DNA from: Chara braunii
Lineage: Eukaryota; Streptophyta; Charophyceae; Charales; Characeae
Assembly: GCA_003427395.1 (NCBI GenBank)
Contig: BFEA01000022.1
Location: 2,476,405-2,540,404, forward strand
Reading direction: 5' to 3'
Length of the DNA stretch: 64,000 nucleotides
In this document: positions 63,997 through 64,000 of the stretch, piece by piece
How the letters are laid out: every line of letters begins with the position of its first letter
Numbering within the stretch: position 1 is the stretch's first letter
The notes under the pieces: generated by a model
What the model saw: the letters and a program-made list of their open reading frames with translations, nothing else
The model's database searches: none
Told to the model about the DNA's origin: nothing
Made by a program: the position numbers and the translations under genes

Positions 63997-64000
63997 GGGG

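Noticed and set aside
1-64000. CRISPR arrays, bacterial operons or rRNA genes
   Set aside because: The repeats seen are tandem duplications, hairpins or microsatellites without regular spacers. No prokaryotic gene context or rRNA motif was recognised.

Overview
The window is eukaryotic nuclear DNA dominated by nested, decayed transposable elements, with one recognisable host exon. A green-lineage host is suggested by two primer-binding sites that match the 3' end of plant tRNA-Asp, one that resembles plant initiator tRNA-Met, and an exon of a plant-type P2B Ca2+-ATPase. A charophyte such as Chara would fit the size and style of the elements, but that is inference. There are three assembly gaps (11537-11537+934, i.e. 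to 12471; 26446-26650; 42445-43238) and single Ns at 32746, 37782 and 53505. I see no tRNA or rRNA gene and no CRISPR array.

Left part (1-17 kb). A partial LTR copy (97-960) is followed by a minus-strand Ty3/gypsy element (2068-7200) carrying gag, protease, RT, RNase H and integrase with several lesions. It abuts a minus-strand Penelope-like element (about 7150-10124) whose GIY-YIG nuclease lies upstream of its RT. A hAT-like DNA transposon (11205-12658, 8-bp target duplication) sits in one copy of a 187-bp direct repeat. A further minus-strand LTR element (14035-17269) keeps a 1.7-kb LTR, a tRNA-Asp primer-binding site and a broken gag.

Middle part (17-27.8 kb). This is non-coding and repeat-rich. 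It holds a 124-bp tandem array (18005-18600) and seven dispersed hairpins with one invariant 16-nt loop but different, self-complementary stems (18887-19607). The Ca2+-ATPase exon lies at 25309-25392.

Right part (27.8-64 kb) is a three-level nest. A plus-strand Ty3/gypsy element (27863-34321) is cut inside RNase H by a minus-strand chromovirus (34322 to beyond 64000). The chromovirus is itself cut inside its gag zinc knuckle by a plus-strand giant LTR element of about 22 kb (40415-62339) with LTRs of about 4.3 kb and a 4-bp target duplication.

The giant element is the most unusual object here. Between its primer-binding site and gag it carries about 6 kb of closely spaced same-strand ORFs. 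At least five (46792-51223) are diverged paralogs of one unknown protein family, and two more (46077-46734) form a second family. Its gag, protease, RT, RNase H and integrase follow (51242-57514) and are more damaged than the accessory ORFs.
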